Origin: Janthinobacterium sp. 1_2014MBL_MicDiv
Lineage (GTDB): Bacteria; Pseudomonadota; Gammaproteobacteria; Burkholderiales; Burkholderiaceae_D
Direction of reading: 5' to 3'
NCBI RefSeq assembly: GCF_001865675.1
Contig: NZ_CP011319.1
Coordinates: 5,332,001-5,396,000, forward strand
DNA: 64,000 nt
The translations under genes were made by a program, and so were the position numbers. The notes below the pieces were generated by a model. It was not told the origin of the DNA and made no database searches. It was given only the letters and a program-made list of their open reading frames with translations. Below are positions 35,889 to 44,496 of this stretch, one piece after another; position 1 is the first letter of the stretch; each line of letters opens with the position of its first letter.

Positions 35889-35971
35889 TGCGCGTGCTTC
35901 CCGTGCGCTTTTGCGTACGGCACAAATGCGGCACAATCCATACCATCACTTACGCACGCGAGGAAACACCC

Positions 35972-37066
35972 ATGCTGTATATCGGTTTAATGTCTGGCAC
36001 CAGCCTGGATGGCGTCGATGGCGCGCTGGTCGACTTTTCTGACGATGGCGGCGTGCGCAGCCTGGGCGAGGCGTATATTGCCTTTCCCGCCAGCCTGCGC
36101 GCCGACCTGATGGCGCTGCAAGGCGCGGGGCACGATGAAATCGAACGCGAGGCGCTGGCCGCCAACGCGCTGGTGCGCCATTACGCCGACTGCGTCGCCG
36201 TGCTGCTCGATAATGCGGGCATCGGCCCGGACGCCATCGCCGCCATCGGCGCGCATGGCCAGACCATCCGCCACCGTCCCGAACTGGGATTTACGCGCCA
36301 GTTGAACAATCCGGCCCTGCTGGCCGAACTGACGGGCATCGACGTCATCGCCGACTTGCGCAGCCGCGACGTGGCGGCCGGCGGCCAGGGCGCGCCGCTG
36401 GTACCCGCCTTTCACCAGGCCGTCTTCAATGCGCCCGGCCACACGCGCGTGGTAGCCAATATCGGCGGCATCGGCAATATCAGCGTGCTGCATGCGGATG
36501 GCACGGTGACGGGCTACGATACGGGCCCCGGCAACGCGCTGATGGATGGCTGGGTCTTGCAACACCTGGGACAGCCCTACGACGCCAACGGCGCCTGGGC
36601 CGCCACGGGCAAAGTCTTGCCTGCCCTGCTGGCCGAGCTGCTCAATGAAGCGTATTTTGCCTTGCCGGCGCCGAAAAGCACGGGCCGCGACCTGTTCCAC
36701 GCCGAGTGGCTCAACAGCAAACTGGCCAGCCACCCCGGCGCCAGCCCCGCCGACGTGCAAGCCACGCTGACCCAGCTGACGGCCGCCAGCCTGGCGCACG
36801 CCATCGCGCGCGATGGGGCGCAGGCGGAAACCGTGTATGTGTGCGGCGGCGGCGCGCAGAACGCCAGCCTGATGGCGGCCCTGGCCCGCGCATTGCCGGG
36901 CATGGCGGTGGCATCGACGGCAGCGCTGGGCGTGGCGCCCAGCCAGGTCGAGGCGCTGGCATTCGCCTGGCTGGCCTGGCGCTTTACACAGCGCAAGCCG
37001 GGCAACTTGCCGGCCGTGACGGGAGCGAAGGGACTGCGGGTGCTCGGCGCGCTGTATCCGCGTTAA
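35972..37066 (+). CDS. anmK: anhydro-N-acetylmuramic acid kinase
   Basis: A 364-residue ASKHA-fold kinase that opens the 1,6-anhydro ring of anhydroMurNAc and phosphorylates it during wall recycling. The N-terminal phosphate-binding LYIGLMSGTSLDGVDGALVD, the GAHGQTIRHRP and VANIGGIGNISV motifs, GYDTGPGNALMD and the adenosine motif VCGGGAQNASLM are all present. The ATG at 35972 opens the conserved MLYIGLMSGTS. A palindromic terminator follows. Confidence 0.96.
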   Translation: MLYIGLMSGTSLDGVDGALVDFSDDGGVRSLGEAYIAFPASLRADLMALQGAGHDEIEREALAANALVRHYADCVAVLLDNAGIGPDAIAAIGAHGQTIRHRPELGFTRQLNNPALLAELTGIDVIADLRSRDVAAGGQGAPLVPAFHQAVFNAPGHTRVVANIGGIGNISVLHADGTVTGYDTGPGNALMDGWVLQHLGQPYDANGAWAATGKVLPALLAELLNEAYFALPAPKSTGRDLFHAEWLNSKLASHPGASPADVQATLTQLTAASLAHAIARDGAQAETVYVCGGGAQNASLMAALARALPGMAVASTAALGVAPSQVEALAFAWLAWRFTQRKPGNLPAVTGAKGLRVLGALYPR

Positions 37067-37092
37067 CAAGGAACAAGCGTTTCAGAAACACA

Positions 37093-37119
37093 AATAGCGG
37101 ATCATCGATCCGCTATTTT
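37093..37119. terminator. intrinsic terminator after anmK
   Basis: AATAGCGGAT-catcg-ATCCGCTATTTTC is a 10-bp stem with a short T-run, placed between the convergent anmK and erpA genes. Confidence 0.75.
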
Positions 37120-37208
37120 CTTACCTGCCCAACATTCTTACAAGCGTGCCTGAACAATGTTCAGGGCAAGTCCATGCAATGCCGCCATGGGCACTTTTTC
37201 AGGCGTGC

Positions 37209-37571
37209 TTATACCGAGAACGAGGAACCGCAACCGCAGGTCGACGTTGCAGTCGGATTCTTGATCACGAATTGCGCGCCTTCCAGGTCATCCTTGTAGT
37301 CGATTTCCGCGCCGACCAGGTACTGGTAGCTCATGGAATCAATCAACAGCTGGACGCCGTTCTTGACCATGGTGGTGTCATCTTCATTGACGATTTCATC
37401 GAAGGTGAAGCCGTACTGGAAGCCGGAACAGCCGCCACCCTGCACGAACACGCGCAATTTCAGGTCGGGATTGCCTTCTTCTTCGATCAGCTGCGCGACT
37501 TTTTCGGCGGCGCTATCGGTAAAGATAATAGGCGAAGGGATCACATCTTGCATTTCAGCGACGGCATTCAT
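37209..37571 (-). CDS. erpA: iron-sulfur cluster insertion protein ErpA
   Basis: A 120-residue A-type carrier that delivers [4Fe-4S] clusters to apo-enzymes. The three ligand cysteines are in GGGCSGFQYGF and the C-terminal STCGCGSSFSV. The start at 37571 (MNAVAEMQDVIPSP) has an AGGAG site eight bases upstream; a GTG three codons earlier is less likely. Confidence 0.96.
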   Translation of the reverse strand: MNAVAEMQDVIPSPIIFTDSAAEKVAQLIEEEGNPDLKLRVFVQGGGCSGFQYGFTFDEIVNEDDTTMVKNGVQLLIDSMSYQYLVGAEIDYKDDLEGAQFVIKNPTATSTCGCGSSFSV

Positions 37572-37669
37572 ATCAGGCACTCCTACTAGAAAACATTAAG
37601 TCATTATAGACTGTTGGCGCAACTCGCGCTGCCGCTGCCGCTGATGCGGCTGGACGGTGTTGTTCCTGC

Positions 37670-38068
37670 TCACATTTCCGACACGGCCAGGTGCAGCACG
37701 GGGTCGGCGCTGTCGTGGCGACTCAGCTTGCCCTGCACCAATGCGCCGCTGTGCATTTCCAGCACCTTGTAATAGACCTCACCTACAATGCGGGCTTTCG
37801 GCTGGATTTCAAGCATTTCGGACACGTACACGGGGCCATTGATCTCGCCGCTGACGACCAGGCACGAACAGCGCACTTCGCCGTCGATGCGGCCCGCTTC
37901 GCCCAGCACCACATACGTGGGTTCGCCCGACTCGCCCGTGACGTTGCCGCGCACATGGCCATCGATGCGCAAGCCGCCGCAAAACAGCAAGTCGCCCTCG
38001 ATCCGCGTCGAGGCGCCGATCAGGGTGTCGATGGGGTTTTTCGCATTGCGCTCGAACATGAACGTCAT
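37670..38068 (-). CDS. bactofilin family protein
   Basis: A 132-residue protein whose core (about residues 15-110) is a bactofilin beta-helix with repeating turns: TLIGASTRIEGDLLFCGGLR, IDGHVRGNV, VVLGEAGRIDGEVRC, LVVSGEINGPVYVSEMLEI and PKARIVGEVYYKVLEM. Bactofilins polymerise without nucleotide and scaffold cell-shape or wall enzymes. Short polar ends flank the core. It is transcribed with erpA downstream. Confidence 0.92.
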   Translation of the reverse strand: MTFMFERNAKNPIDTLIGASTRIEGDLLFCGGLRIDGHVRGNVTGESGEPTYVVLGEAGRIDGEVRCSCLVVSGEINGPVYVSEMLEIQPKARIVGEVYYKVLEMHSGALVQGKLSRHDSADPVLHLAVSEM

Positions 38069-38101
38069 CCTATCCGGGGTACGCGGCAGTCCAATTTATC
38101 A

Positions 38102-38129
38102 CAGGTCCGGCAAAAAGGCGCCGGACCTG
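38102..38129. repeat. hairpin between argC and the bactofilin gene
   Basis: CAGGTCCGGC and GCCGGACCTG form a perfect 10-bp stem with an eight-base loop. On the minus strand it follows the argC stop by 29 bases. It lacks a T-run after the stem, so it may be a processing or weak termination signal. Confidence 0.55.
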
Positions 38130-38158
38130 CGCAAGCACTGGTGCCTATATGCCCATAT

Positions 38159-39196
38159 TTAAGGCATCACGGCGATATGTTGCAAACCAGCCGTTTCCTT
38201 CAAGCCAAACATCAAGTTCATGCATTGCACGGCCTGGCCCGACGCGCCCTTGACCAGGTTATCCTGCACGACGAGCACGATGACGGTGTTGCCGCCTTCA
38301 GGACGGTGCAAGGCCAGGCGCAGCATGTTCGAGCCGCGCGTGGAGCGGGTTTCCGGATGCGAGCCGAATGGCATGACGTCGACGAAAGGCTCGTCCTTGT
38401 ATTGCTCTTCGAACAAGGCTTGCAATTCGTCATTACTGACGTCCTTGCTCAACTGCGCGTACAGGGTCGAATGCATGCCGCGTATCATCGGCACCAGGTG
38501 CGGCGTGAAGGTCAGCGCCACTTTCTCGTCCGTGAAACGCTGCAATTGCGCCGTCGTTTCCGGCAGGTGGCGGTGGCCGGCCACGCCATAGGCCTTGAAA
38601 CTGTCGCTGCTTTCCGAGAACAGGATGCCGATTTCCGCCTTGCGGCCGGCGCCGGACACGCCCGACTTGCAGTCGGCGATCAAGCCGCCCGCATTGACGA
38701 GGCCCGCCTTCAGCAGCGGGTAAAAGCCCAGCTGCATGGTGGTCGGGTAGCAGCCGGGGTTGGCGACCAGCCTGGCCTGCTTGATATCGTCGCGGTTCAG
38801 TTCCGGCAAGCCATACACGGCCTGGGCTATCAGCTCGGGTGCCGTGTGGAGAATCTTGTACCACTGCTCGAACTTGGCCTGGTCCTTCAGGCGGAAGTCG
38901 GCGGCCAGGTCGATCACTTTCACGCCCGCGGCCAACAGGGCCGGCGCTTGCGCCATCGCAACACCATGCGGGGTGGCAAAGAAGACCACGTCGCACTGCT
39001 CCAGATTGGCTTTATCGGGCGAGGAAAACGCCAGTTTCACGTGGCCGCGCAGGGAAGGATACATGTCGGCAACGGGCAAGCCATCTTCCTTGCGCGAGGT
39101 AATCGCCGTCAACTCGACATCTGGATGGGTAGCGAGCAGGCGCAGCAACTCCACGCCCGTGTATCCAGTGCCGCCGACGATGCCAACTTTGATCAT
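38159..39196 (-). CDS. argC: N-acetyl-gamma-glutamyl-phosphate reductase
   Basis: A 345-residue NADPH-dependent enzyme of arginine synthesis. The Rossmann motif GIVGGTGYTGVELLRLL is at the N-terminus. The catalytic Cys is in VANPGCYPTTMQLG. GVSGAGRKAEIG, the HRHLPE segment with the catalytic His, and PHLVPMIRGMHSTLYA are conserved. The ATG at 39196 begins MIKVGIVGGTG; the long open frame upstream overlaps the rpsI terminator and is not coding. Confidence 0.97.
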   Translation of the reverse strand: MIKVGIVGGTGYTGVELLRLLATHPDVELTAITSRKEDGLPVADMYPSLRGHVKLAFSSPDKANLEQCDVVFFATPHGVAMAQAPALLAAGVKVIDLAADFRLKDQAKFEQWYKILHTAPELIAQAVYGLPELNRDDIKQARLVANPGCYPTTMQLGFYPLLKAGLVNAGGLIADCKSGVSGAGRKAEIGILFSESSDSFKAYGVAGHRHLPETTAQLQRFTDEKVALTFTPHLVPMIRGMHSTLYAQLSKDVSNDELQALFEEQYKDEPFVDVMPFGSHPETRSTRGSNMLRLALHRPEGGNTVIVLVVQDNLVKGASGQAVQCMNLMFGLKETAGLQHIAVMP

Positions 39197-39296
39197 GTTC
39201 TTTCCTTGTGTATATATTGCATAGAGATGGAGGGGAAACGGTCCCCGCGGGTTTTCCGCGTATTTTACAGCGCAACGCAGAGTCACGCTGAAATGC

Positions 39297-39330
39297 AAAA
39301 AAGCCGCGGGACCGAAGTCCAGCGGCTTTT
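39297..39330 (-). terminator. intrinsic terminator of rplM-rpsI
   Basis: On the minus strand a GCCGC/GCGGC-based stem of 7-9 bp is followed by a T-run, about 35 bases after the rpsI stop. Confidence 0.8.
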
Positions 39331-39364
39331 CGACCAGCACCGGGAAGGTGCTGCAGCGTAAAAA

Positions 39365-39757
39365 TTAACGCTTCGAGAATTGTTTTGCGCGACGTGCTTT
39401 GCGCAGACCAACTTTTTTACGCTCGACTTCACGTGCATCGCGGGTCACGAAGCCGGCTTTTGCCAGTTCCGGTTTCAACGCTGCATCGTAGTCGATCAGA
39501 GCGCGGGTGATGCCGTGACGAACTGCACCAGCCTGGCCCGACTCACCGCCGCCATGGACGTTGACTTTGATGTCGAAACGCTCGACATTGCCGGTCAGTT
39601 CCAGTGGTTGACGGATGACCATCAGACCCGTTTCGCGCGAAAAGTATTCGTTTGCTGGTTTGCCGTTAACAACGATCAAGCCTGTGCCAACTTTGATAAA
39701 AACCCGAGCCACTGCACTTTTGCGACGGCCGGTTCCATAATTGTAATTACCGATCAT
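39365..39757 (-). CDS. rpsI: 30S ribosomal protein S9
   Basis: A 130-residue protein that starts MIGNYNYGTGRRKSAVARVF and ends in the basic tail RKARRAKQFSKR, whose last residues reach the P-site tRNA. It lies nine bases after rplM on the same strand, the universal L13-S9 pair. Confidence 0.98.
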   Translation of the reverse strand: MIGNYNYGTGRRKSAVARVFIKVGTGLIVVNGKPANEYFSRETGLMVIRQPLELTGNVERFDIKVNVHGGGESGQAGAVRHGITRALIDYDAALKPELAKAGFVTRDAREVERKKVGLRKARRAKQFSKR

Positions 39758-39766
39758 GTCAGTTCC

Positions 39767-40195
39767 TTAGAGAACAAGTGCTTTAGGTTGCTGAGCAGCG
39801 TGCGGATGGGAACCTTCCGCGTACACTTTCAGCTTCTTGATCATTGCGTAGCCGAGTGGGCCTTTAGGCAGCATGCCTTTGACCGCTTTCTCAAGCGCGC
39901 GACCTGGAAAACGCTGTTGCATTTTCTGGAAGTTGGTTTCGTAGATGCCGCCTGGATAGCCAGAGTGACGGTAGTAAATTTTCTCAGTAGCTTTGGTACC
40001 GGTCACACGCAGTTTGCCTGCGTTGATGACGACGATGAAGTCGCCGGTATCGACGTGAGGAGTAAATTCTGGTTTGTGTTTGCCGCGCAGTCGGAGTGCC
40101 ACTTCGCTGGCAACACGTCCGAGGACTTTGTCCGTCGCGTCAACCACGAACCAATCGCGCTGGACTTCATGTCCTTTAGCGGAAAATGTTTTCAT
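39767..40195 (-). CDS. rplM: 50S ribosomal protein L13
   Basis: A 142-residue protein with MKTFSAKGHEVQRDWFVVDA, GRVASEVALRLRGKHKPEF, KIYYRHSGYPGG and GMLPKGPLGYAMIKKLKVY. It is the first gene of the L13-S9 operon, with a good promoter about 100 bases upstream. The leader is a possible site for autogenous control, but no structure is assigned here. Confidence 0.98.
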   Translation of the reverse strand: MKTFSAKGHEVQRDWFVVDATDKVLGRVASEVALRLRGKHKPEFTPHVDTGDFIVVINAGKLRVTGTKATEKIYYRHSGYPGGIYETNFQKMQQRFPGRALEKAVKGMLPKGPLGYAMIKKLKVYAEGSHPHAAQQPKALVL

Positions 40196-40296
40196 GTTGA
40201 CTTCCTAATAGATTACACGCTCAAATGGTGGTTCCGCCGATGTTGCTGTGCGGACTCTGCCTTATTTACTTTTCCTGAGCGAACGGAAAGCCGACA

Positions 40297-40326
40297 AGTA
40301 TAAGCGGCTTTGCCTTGCCGCGTCAA
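40297..40326 (-). promoter_or_regulatory. sigma-70 promoter of rplM-rpsI
   Basis: On the minus strand TTGACG (40321-40326) and TATACT (40297-40302) are separated by 18 bases, about 100 bases before rplM. It is the best -35/-10 pair I find in the window. Confidence 0.65.
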
Positions 40327-40420
40327 GCCGCAATCGAGGCCGGCTGCGGCCCGGCGGGCGGCACATGGACGGGCGTTCCTCTATTACAATACAAAACGCT
40401 TACAATTTTCGGAGAGTACG

Positions 40421-40849
40421 ATGGAATGCAAAGTCAGCTGGAATGGCCCGTCGGGCATGAGTTTTCGGGCAGAAACGGGTTCCGGCCACCTGGTGACCAT
40501 GGATGGCGCGCCCGATGGCGGCGGCCACAACCTGGCGCCACGCCCCATGGAAATGGTCTTGCTGGGCACGGGCGGCTGCACCGCCTATGACGTGGTGCTG
40601 ATCCTGAAACGGGGACGCGAGGCCGTCAGCGGCTGCGAAGTGACGCTAAAGGCCGACCGCGCCGAGACCGACCCGAAAGTGTTTACCAAGATCCACTTCC
40701 ACTTCACCGTGCGGGGAAAAGCCCTGAAACCGACGGCCGTGGAACGGGCCGTGGCCTTGTCGCATGACAAATATTGCTCGGCGTCTATCATGCTGGCGAA
40801 AACCGCCGAGATTACGCATTCCTTCGAGATCATCGAAGAAAGCGCCTGA
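40421..40849 (+). CDS. OsmC-family protein
   Basis: A 142-residue protein of the OsmC/Ohr fold. The two redox cysteines are C53 (GTGGCTAYDVV) and C119 (HDKYCSASIML), consistent with a thiol-dependent peroxidase. The NLAPRPMEMVL segment is typical of the YhfA-like subgroup. A GGAG site precedes the ATG at 40421. Its stop codon is two bases before dispersed repeat copy C, followed by a bidirectional terminator. Confidence 0.93.
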   Translation: MECKVSWNGPSGMSFRAETGSGHLVTMDGAPDGGGHNLAPRPMEMVLLGTGGCTAYDVVLILKRGREAVSGCEVTLKADRAETDPKVFTKIHFHFTVRGKALKPTAVERAVALSHDKYCSASIMLAKTAEITHSFEIIEESA

Positions 40850-40851
40850 CC

Positions 40852-40949
40852 AAACCTACTGCGCGTCGGTATAGGCGGCCTGCGATGCTCACCGTGCCCT
40901 TGCACGGTTGCGCTTCTCGACCACCTCTCCCTTCCGCTCGCTACGGTTT
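40852..40949 (+). repeat. dispersed structured 3'-UTR element, copy C (after the OsmC gene)
   Basis: A 98-bp copy that starts two bases after the stop codon: AAACCTACTGCGCGTCG, GCGGCCTGCGATGCTC, the hairpin ACCGTGC-cctt-GCACGGT, GCGCTTCTCGACC, and an end of CCGCTCGCTACGGTTT. A true terminator lies 31 bases further on, so the element would be transcribed as 3'-UTR rather than being the terminator itself. Confidence 0.88.
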
Positions 40950-40979
40950 TGTCAGGCGTTTCACGGCTCGGGCATGCAT

Positions 40980-41010
40980 AAAAAAGGCGCTCTTCAGAGC
41001 GCCTTTGTTT
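40980..41010. terminator. bidirectional intrinsic terminator
   Basis: AAAAAAGGCGCTC-ttca-GAGCGCCTTTGTTTT lies between the convergent OsmC and coq7 genes; the final T is the first base of the coq7 stop codon read in reverse. Confidence 0.88.
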
Positions 41011-41669
41011 TAAATGTAATACGCGGTTTTCGTCATCACCTTGCCCATGATGCCCATCAGCGCCTTCACCGGCGCCGGGGTGTCGATGGCGCCCAGGCGC
41101 TGGGCGGCGGCGCCGTGCTCGACCTCGTCGATGGCCATCTGCTTGACGATGGCGCGCGATTTGGCGTCCTGCGGCGGCAATTCTTCCAGGTGGCTGGCCA
41201 GGTGCGCCTCCACCTGGCGCTCCGTTTCCACCACAAATCCCAGGCTGCGGCCGTCGCCCATGCGCGCGGCGATGGTGCCCAGCGCAAACGATCCCGCATA
41301 CCACAGGGGATTGAGCAGGCTCAGACGCGAGCCCAGCTCCGTCAGGCGCTGCGCCGTCCAGGCCAGGTGGTCTTCCTCTTCGCGGCCCGCCTCGTCGAAC
41401 TGGGCGCGGATGGCCGGGCTGTGCGCATAGCGCGCCTGCGAGTTGTACAAGGCTTGCGCGCAGACTTCACCGACATGGTTGACGCGCATCAAACCGGCGC
41501 TGTGGCGCTGCTCGGCCGCGCTCAGTTCCGCGTCCGGCGCATGCGCGGCCGGCGAAGGGCGCGAGGCGGACGCCACGCCCGCCATGACGCGCAAGGCCTT
41601 GTCGGCGCCGACAATCAAACGATCCAGGGGGTGAAAGTAGCGGTTCGCGGTCATCGTGGCTATGCTCAT
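41010..41669 (-). CDS. coq7: 2-polyprenyl-3-methyl-6-methoxy-1,4-benzoquinol monooxygenase
   Basis: A 219-residue di-iron hydroxylase of ubiquinone synthesis. The metal-ligand motifs are in MRVNHVGEVCAQALY, EAGREEEDHLAW, VVETERQVEAHL and AIDEVEHGAAA. It acts at the inner membrane. The start at 41669 (MSIATMTANRYF) is chosen; the Met at 41654 is equally reasonable because neither has a strong ribosome-binding site. Confidence 0.94.
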   Translation of the reverse strand: MSIATMTANRYFHPLDRLIVGADKALRVMAGVASASRPSPAAHAPDAELSAAEQRHSAGLMRVNHVGEVCAQALYNSQARYAHSPAIRAQFDEAGREEEDHLAWTAQRLTELGSRLSLLNPLWYAGSFALGTIAARMGDGRSLGFVVETERQVEAHLASHLEELPPQDAKSRAIVKQMAIDEVEHGAAAQRLGAIDTPAPVKALMGIMGKVMTKTAYYI

Positions 41670-41741
41670 GAGTAGGAAAACATGAATTATAGGACGATCG
41701 CGGCCCGGCATGCCCACGTCGCGCGCAGGGCGAACGGGGCT

Positions 41742-42173
41742 TTATTGACTTGTGCGCGCTTTTTCCCGCTCGATCCAGTCCACCACGGGACCGACGGCGT
41801 CGAGGCCGGACAGGCTTTTCGCCACGCCCAGGTTCAGCGAAATGAGGAAGGAAATGCTGTCGACGGGAATATCGGGGCAATGCTGGCCGAAGGCGGCCAG
41901 GAAGCGCTCCGATTGCAGCACGCGCAAGACTTTTTCGCCGCTCATGAATTGCAGCACGCTGGCAATGCTGTGCCCGCCACCAATCGAGTGGTAAATGAAC
42001 CGGTTGTAACGGGCGTCGATCTGCTTGAAATCGAGCGTTTCCTCCGTCATCAGGCCGGCCAGGTAATACAGGCCCAGGCTGACGCGAAAGAAACCGATGG
42101 CTTCGGCACTGGTCATGCCGGCGCGCGCCACGGCCAGCACCCTGTCCTGCATCGCCTGATCGATCGTTTGCAT
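41742..42173 (-). CDS. hypothetical protein
   Basis: A 143-residue, mostly helical protein with no signal peptide. Features include FFRVSLGLYYLAGLMTEE, an IYHSIGGGHSIASVLQFM segment and a C-terminal PVVDWIEREKA. I do not recognise the family and see no catalytic motif. It is a single gene between coq7 and the ABC cluster. Codon use is like its neighbours, so it is likely real. Confidence 0.7.
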   Translation of the reverse strand: MQTIDQAMQDRVLAVARAGMTSAEAIGFFRVSLGLYYLAGLMTEETLDFKQIDARYNRFIYHSIGGGHSIASVLQFMSGEKVLRVLQSERFLAAFGQHCPDIPVDSISFLISLNLGVAKSLSGLDAVGPVVDWIEREKARTSQ

Positions 42174-42262
42174 TGCACTCTCCCGCGCCGTCTGCCGGCG
42201 CCTACCGGGCCAGCTTGCATGAAGATGCTGTTTTTTTCAATAGACCAAACGATATTTCCATC

Positions 42263-42292
42263 TTGCAAGTTACATTTTTTGCATGCTACTCT
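42263..42292 (+). promoter_or_regulatory. candidate promoter of the first ABC exporter unit
   Basis: TTGCAA (42263-42268) and TACTCT (42287-42292) lie 18 bases apart in an AT-rich stretch, 30 bases before the ATPase start. The match to sigma-70 consensus is moderate. Confidence 0.4.
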
Positions 42293-42321
42293 CGTTCTTC
42301 CCCGTCGAATGGATGAATTAC

Positions 42322-43101
42322 ATGATTGAGGTCAAGCACCTGGCAAAACGTTTTCGCCTGCCGCCCCACAAGGGCAAGGCCGTGCGCGTCAGCGACCCGC
42401 GCGAGCATGACGGCTGGTTCCACGCCGTGCGCGACGTCAGTTTCAGCTGCGCTCCCGGTGAAGTGCTGGGCTTGCTGGGACCGAATGGGGCCGGCAAGAC
42501 AACCACCCTGCGCCTGTTGTCGACGGCCTTGCAGGCGGACGCGGGCAGCGCCCTCGTCAACGGCGTCGACGTGCTGCAGCAGCCGCTGGTGGCGCGCCAG
42601 AGCATCGGCTTCCTGTCCGGCTCGACGGGCCTGTACGGCCGCCTGACGGCGCGCGAGAACGTGGAATACTTCGGCCGCCTGCACGGCATGCCGGCCCACA
42701 AGCTGAAACGCCGCTGCGACGAGCTGTTCGCCCTGCTGCAGATGGAGGAGTACGGCAGCAAGCGGGCCGACCAGCTGTCGACGGGCATGAAACAGAAGTG
42801 CGCAATCGCCCGCACCGTCGTGCATGAGCCGCAAGTGGTGATCCTCGACGAACCGACGACGGGCCTGGACGTGATGTCGGCGAAGATATTGCTCGACTTC
42901 ATCGCCAGCTACAAGGCACTGCGCGTGCCGCTGATCTTTTCCACCCACCACCTGCACGAGGTGGAAAAGCTGTGCGACCGGGTCTGCATCATCAACCGCG
43001 GCACCACGGCCTTCAACGGCACGGTCGACGCGCTGCGCCATCTGGGCGGCAGCGCCGACCTGTACGACGCCTTTGTCAGCGTCATCAACCAGGGAGCCTG
43101 A
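42322..43101 (+). CDS. ABC transporter ATP-binding protein (NatA-like)
   Basis: A 259-residue ATPase with Walker A GPNGAGKT at 53-60, a signature loop LSTGMKQKCAIAR, Walker B VVILDEPTTGLD and the switch His in STHHLHE. Order and length match the NatA subunit of ABC-2 exporters linked to Na+ efflux. The ATG at 42322 (MIEVKHLAKRF) is chosen; an ATG nine bases earlier is also possible. The permease gene follows after four bases. Confidence 0.93.
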   Translation: MIEVKHLAKRFRLPPHKGKAVRVSDPREHDGWFHAVRDVSFSCAPGEVLGLLGPNGAGKTTTLRLLSTALQADAGSALVNGVDVLQQPLVARQSIGFLSGSTGLYGRLTARENVEYFGRLHGMPAHKLKRRCDELFALLQMEEYGSKRADQLSTGMKQKCAIARTVVHEPQVVILDEPTTGLDVMSAKILLDFIASYKALRVPLIFSTHHLHEVEKLCDRVCIINRGTTAFNGTVDALRHLGGSADLYDAFVSVINQGA

Positions 43102-43105
43102 CGCC

Positions 43106-44302
43106 ATGTGGACCATCTATCTGAAAGAATTGCTGGAACTGACGCGCGACCGCAAGACGCTGATCTTCACGATCCTCATTCCCATCTTCGCCATGCCGCT
43201 GATCTTTGGCGGCTTTGCCTATGTCTCGAGCAATATGTTCAAGAATGCCAAGACGGCGGAAATGCGCTACGCCCTGTTCGGCAAGGACCATTCACCGGGC
43301 CTGAGCGCGCGTTTCGCCCAGCAGCACAACCTGCGCGAAGTGCCGCTGGCCAGCGAGGCCGAGATACGCCGCGCCATCGGCGACGACAGCATCAAGTTCG
43401 CGCTGGTCATTCCGCCGCGCTTTGAAGATACCTTGCTGCAACAGGAACAGGCGAAGGTCACCTTGCATTACAACAGCGCCAGCACGGTCGATGTGACCCA
43501 GCAGCGGGTGCGCGAGATCGTCGACGCCTACAACGCCAGCCTGCGCGCCGACGCCCTGTCGGCGCTCAAGCTCAGCCCGGCCCAGCTGGCCTTCGCCCTC
43601 AACCCCATCGTGCTCGAGCGGCAATCGACGGCCGACGAGCGCGAGCAGATGGGCGCCATCATCGGCGGCATGGTGCCCTACCTGCTGCTGATGGTGTGCC
43701 TGACGGCGGCCATGTATCCGGCCATCGACCTGGGTGCCGGCGAAAAGGAACGGGGCACGCTGGAAACCCTGCTGCTGGCGCCCGTGCCGCGCAGCGCCAT
43801 CGTGCTGGCCAAGTTCCTCGTGCTGTTTACCGTCGGCATGACCTCGGCCGTGCTGATGGTGGGCAGCATGGGCGCCCTGCTGGCCATCTTCGGCAGTTCG
43901 CTGGAAGGCCACATGGCCATCCTCGTGCATAGCATCGGCTTGCCCGACCTGGCCATGGTGACCCTGATGCTGGTGCCGACGGCCGCCATCTTCGCCTCGC
44001 TGCTGCTGTCGATCTCGATCTATGCGAAAAGCTACAAGGAAGCGGCCGGCCTGATCACGCCGCTGATGCTGTTTGTCATCCTGCCCACGGTGGCGGCCAT
44101 GCTGCCCGGCGTCGAGCTGAACTGGATCTGGGCCATGGTGCCGCTGACGAATGTCTCGCTGGCCATGAAGGAGCTGGTGAAAGGCACCATGGATTACCGC
44201 ATGTTCGGCGTGATCCTCGCCTCGACCACGGTCATCGCGGGCGCGCTGCTGATGCTGTGCCGCTGGTGGTTTAACCGGGAATCGGTTTTGTTCCGCAACT
44301 GA
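43106..44302 (+). CDS. ABC-2 type permease (NatB-like)
   Basis: A 398-residue membrane protein. One helix is near residues 20-40 (TLIFTILIPIFAMPLIFGGFA). A periplasmic domain of about 140 residues follows, then five more helices from residue 180 on (VPYLLLMVCLTAAMYPAI, AKFLVLFTVGMTSAVLMVG, LMLVPTAAIFASLLLSIS and others). The ERGTLETLLLAPVPRSAIV stretch is the coupling segment of ABC-2 permeases. It has AGGGAG before its start and should form an exporter with the preceding ATPase. The substrate is unknown. Confidence 0.92.
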   Translation: MWTIYLKELLELTRDRKTLIFTILIPIFAMPLIFGGFAYVSSNMFKNAKTAEMRYALFGKDHSPGLSARFAQQHNLREVPLASEAEIRRAIGDDSIKFALVIPPRFEDTLLQQEQAKVTLHYNSASTVDVTQQRVREIVDAYNASLRADALSALKLSPAQLAFALNPIVLERQSTADEREQMGAIIGGMVPYLLLMVCLTAAMYPAIDLGAGEKERGTLETLLLAPVPRSAIVLAKFLVLFTVGMTSAVLMVGSMGALLAIFGSSLEGHMAILVHSIGLPDLAMVTLMLVPTAAIFASLLLSISIYAKSYKEAAGLITPLMLFVILPTVAAMLPGVELNWIWAMVPLTNVSLAMKELVKGTMDYRMFGVILASTTVIAGALLMLCRWWFNRESVLFRN

Positions 44303-44496
44303 CACTCACGCGGCGCGCCCGGAAAGGCCGGATCCGGCACGCCGTCCACCCCTGCCAATTGCACTCTGGGCACGCGAAAATGCCGTGTATCGCATGCAAC
44401 TGCCCAGTACGTCTTAAATTCAATACAATGCCAGCATAGAGAAGCCCTGGACCGCCTGCCTGGCGCAGGGCCGCAACAGCATGAGTTAGGAGTTGT

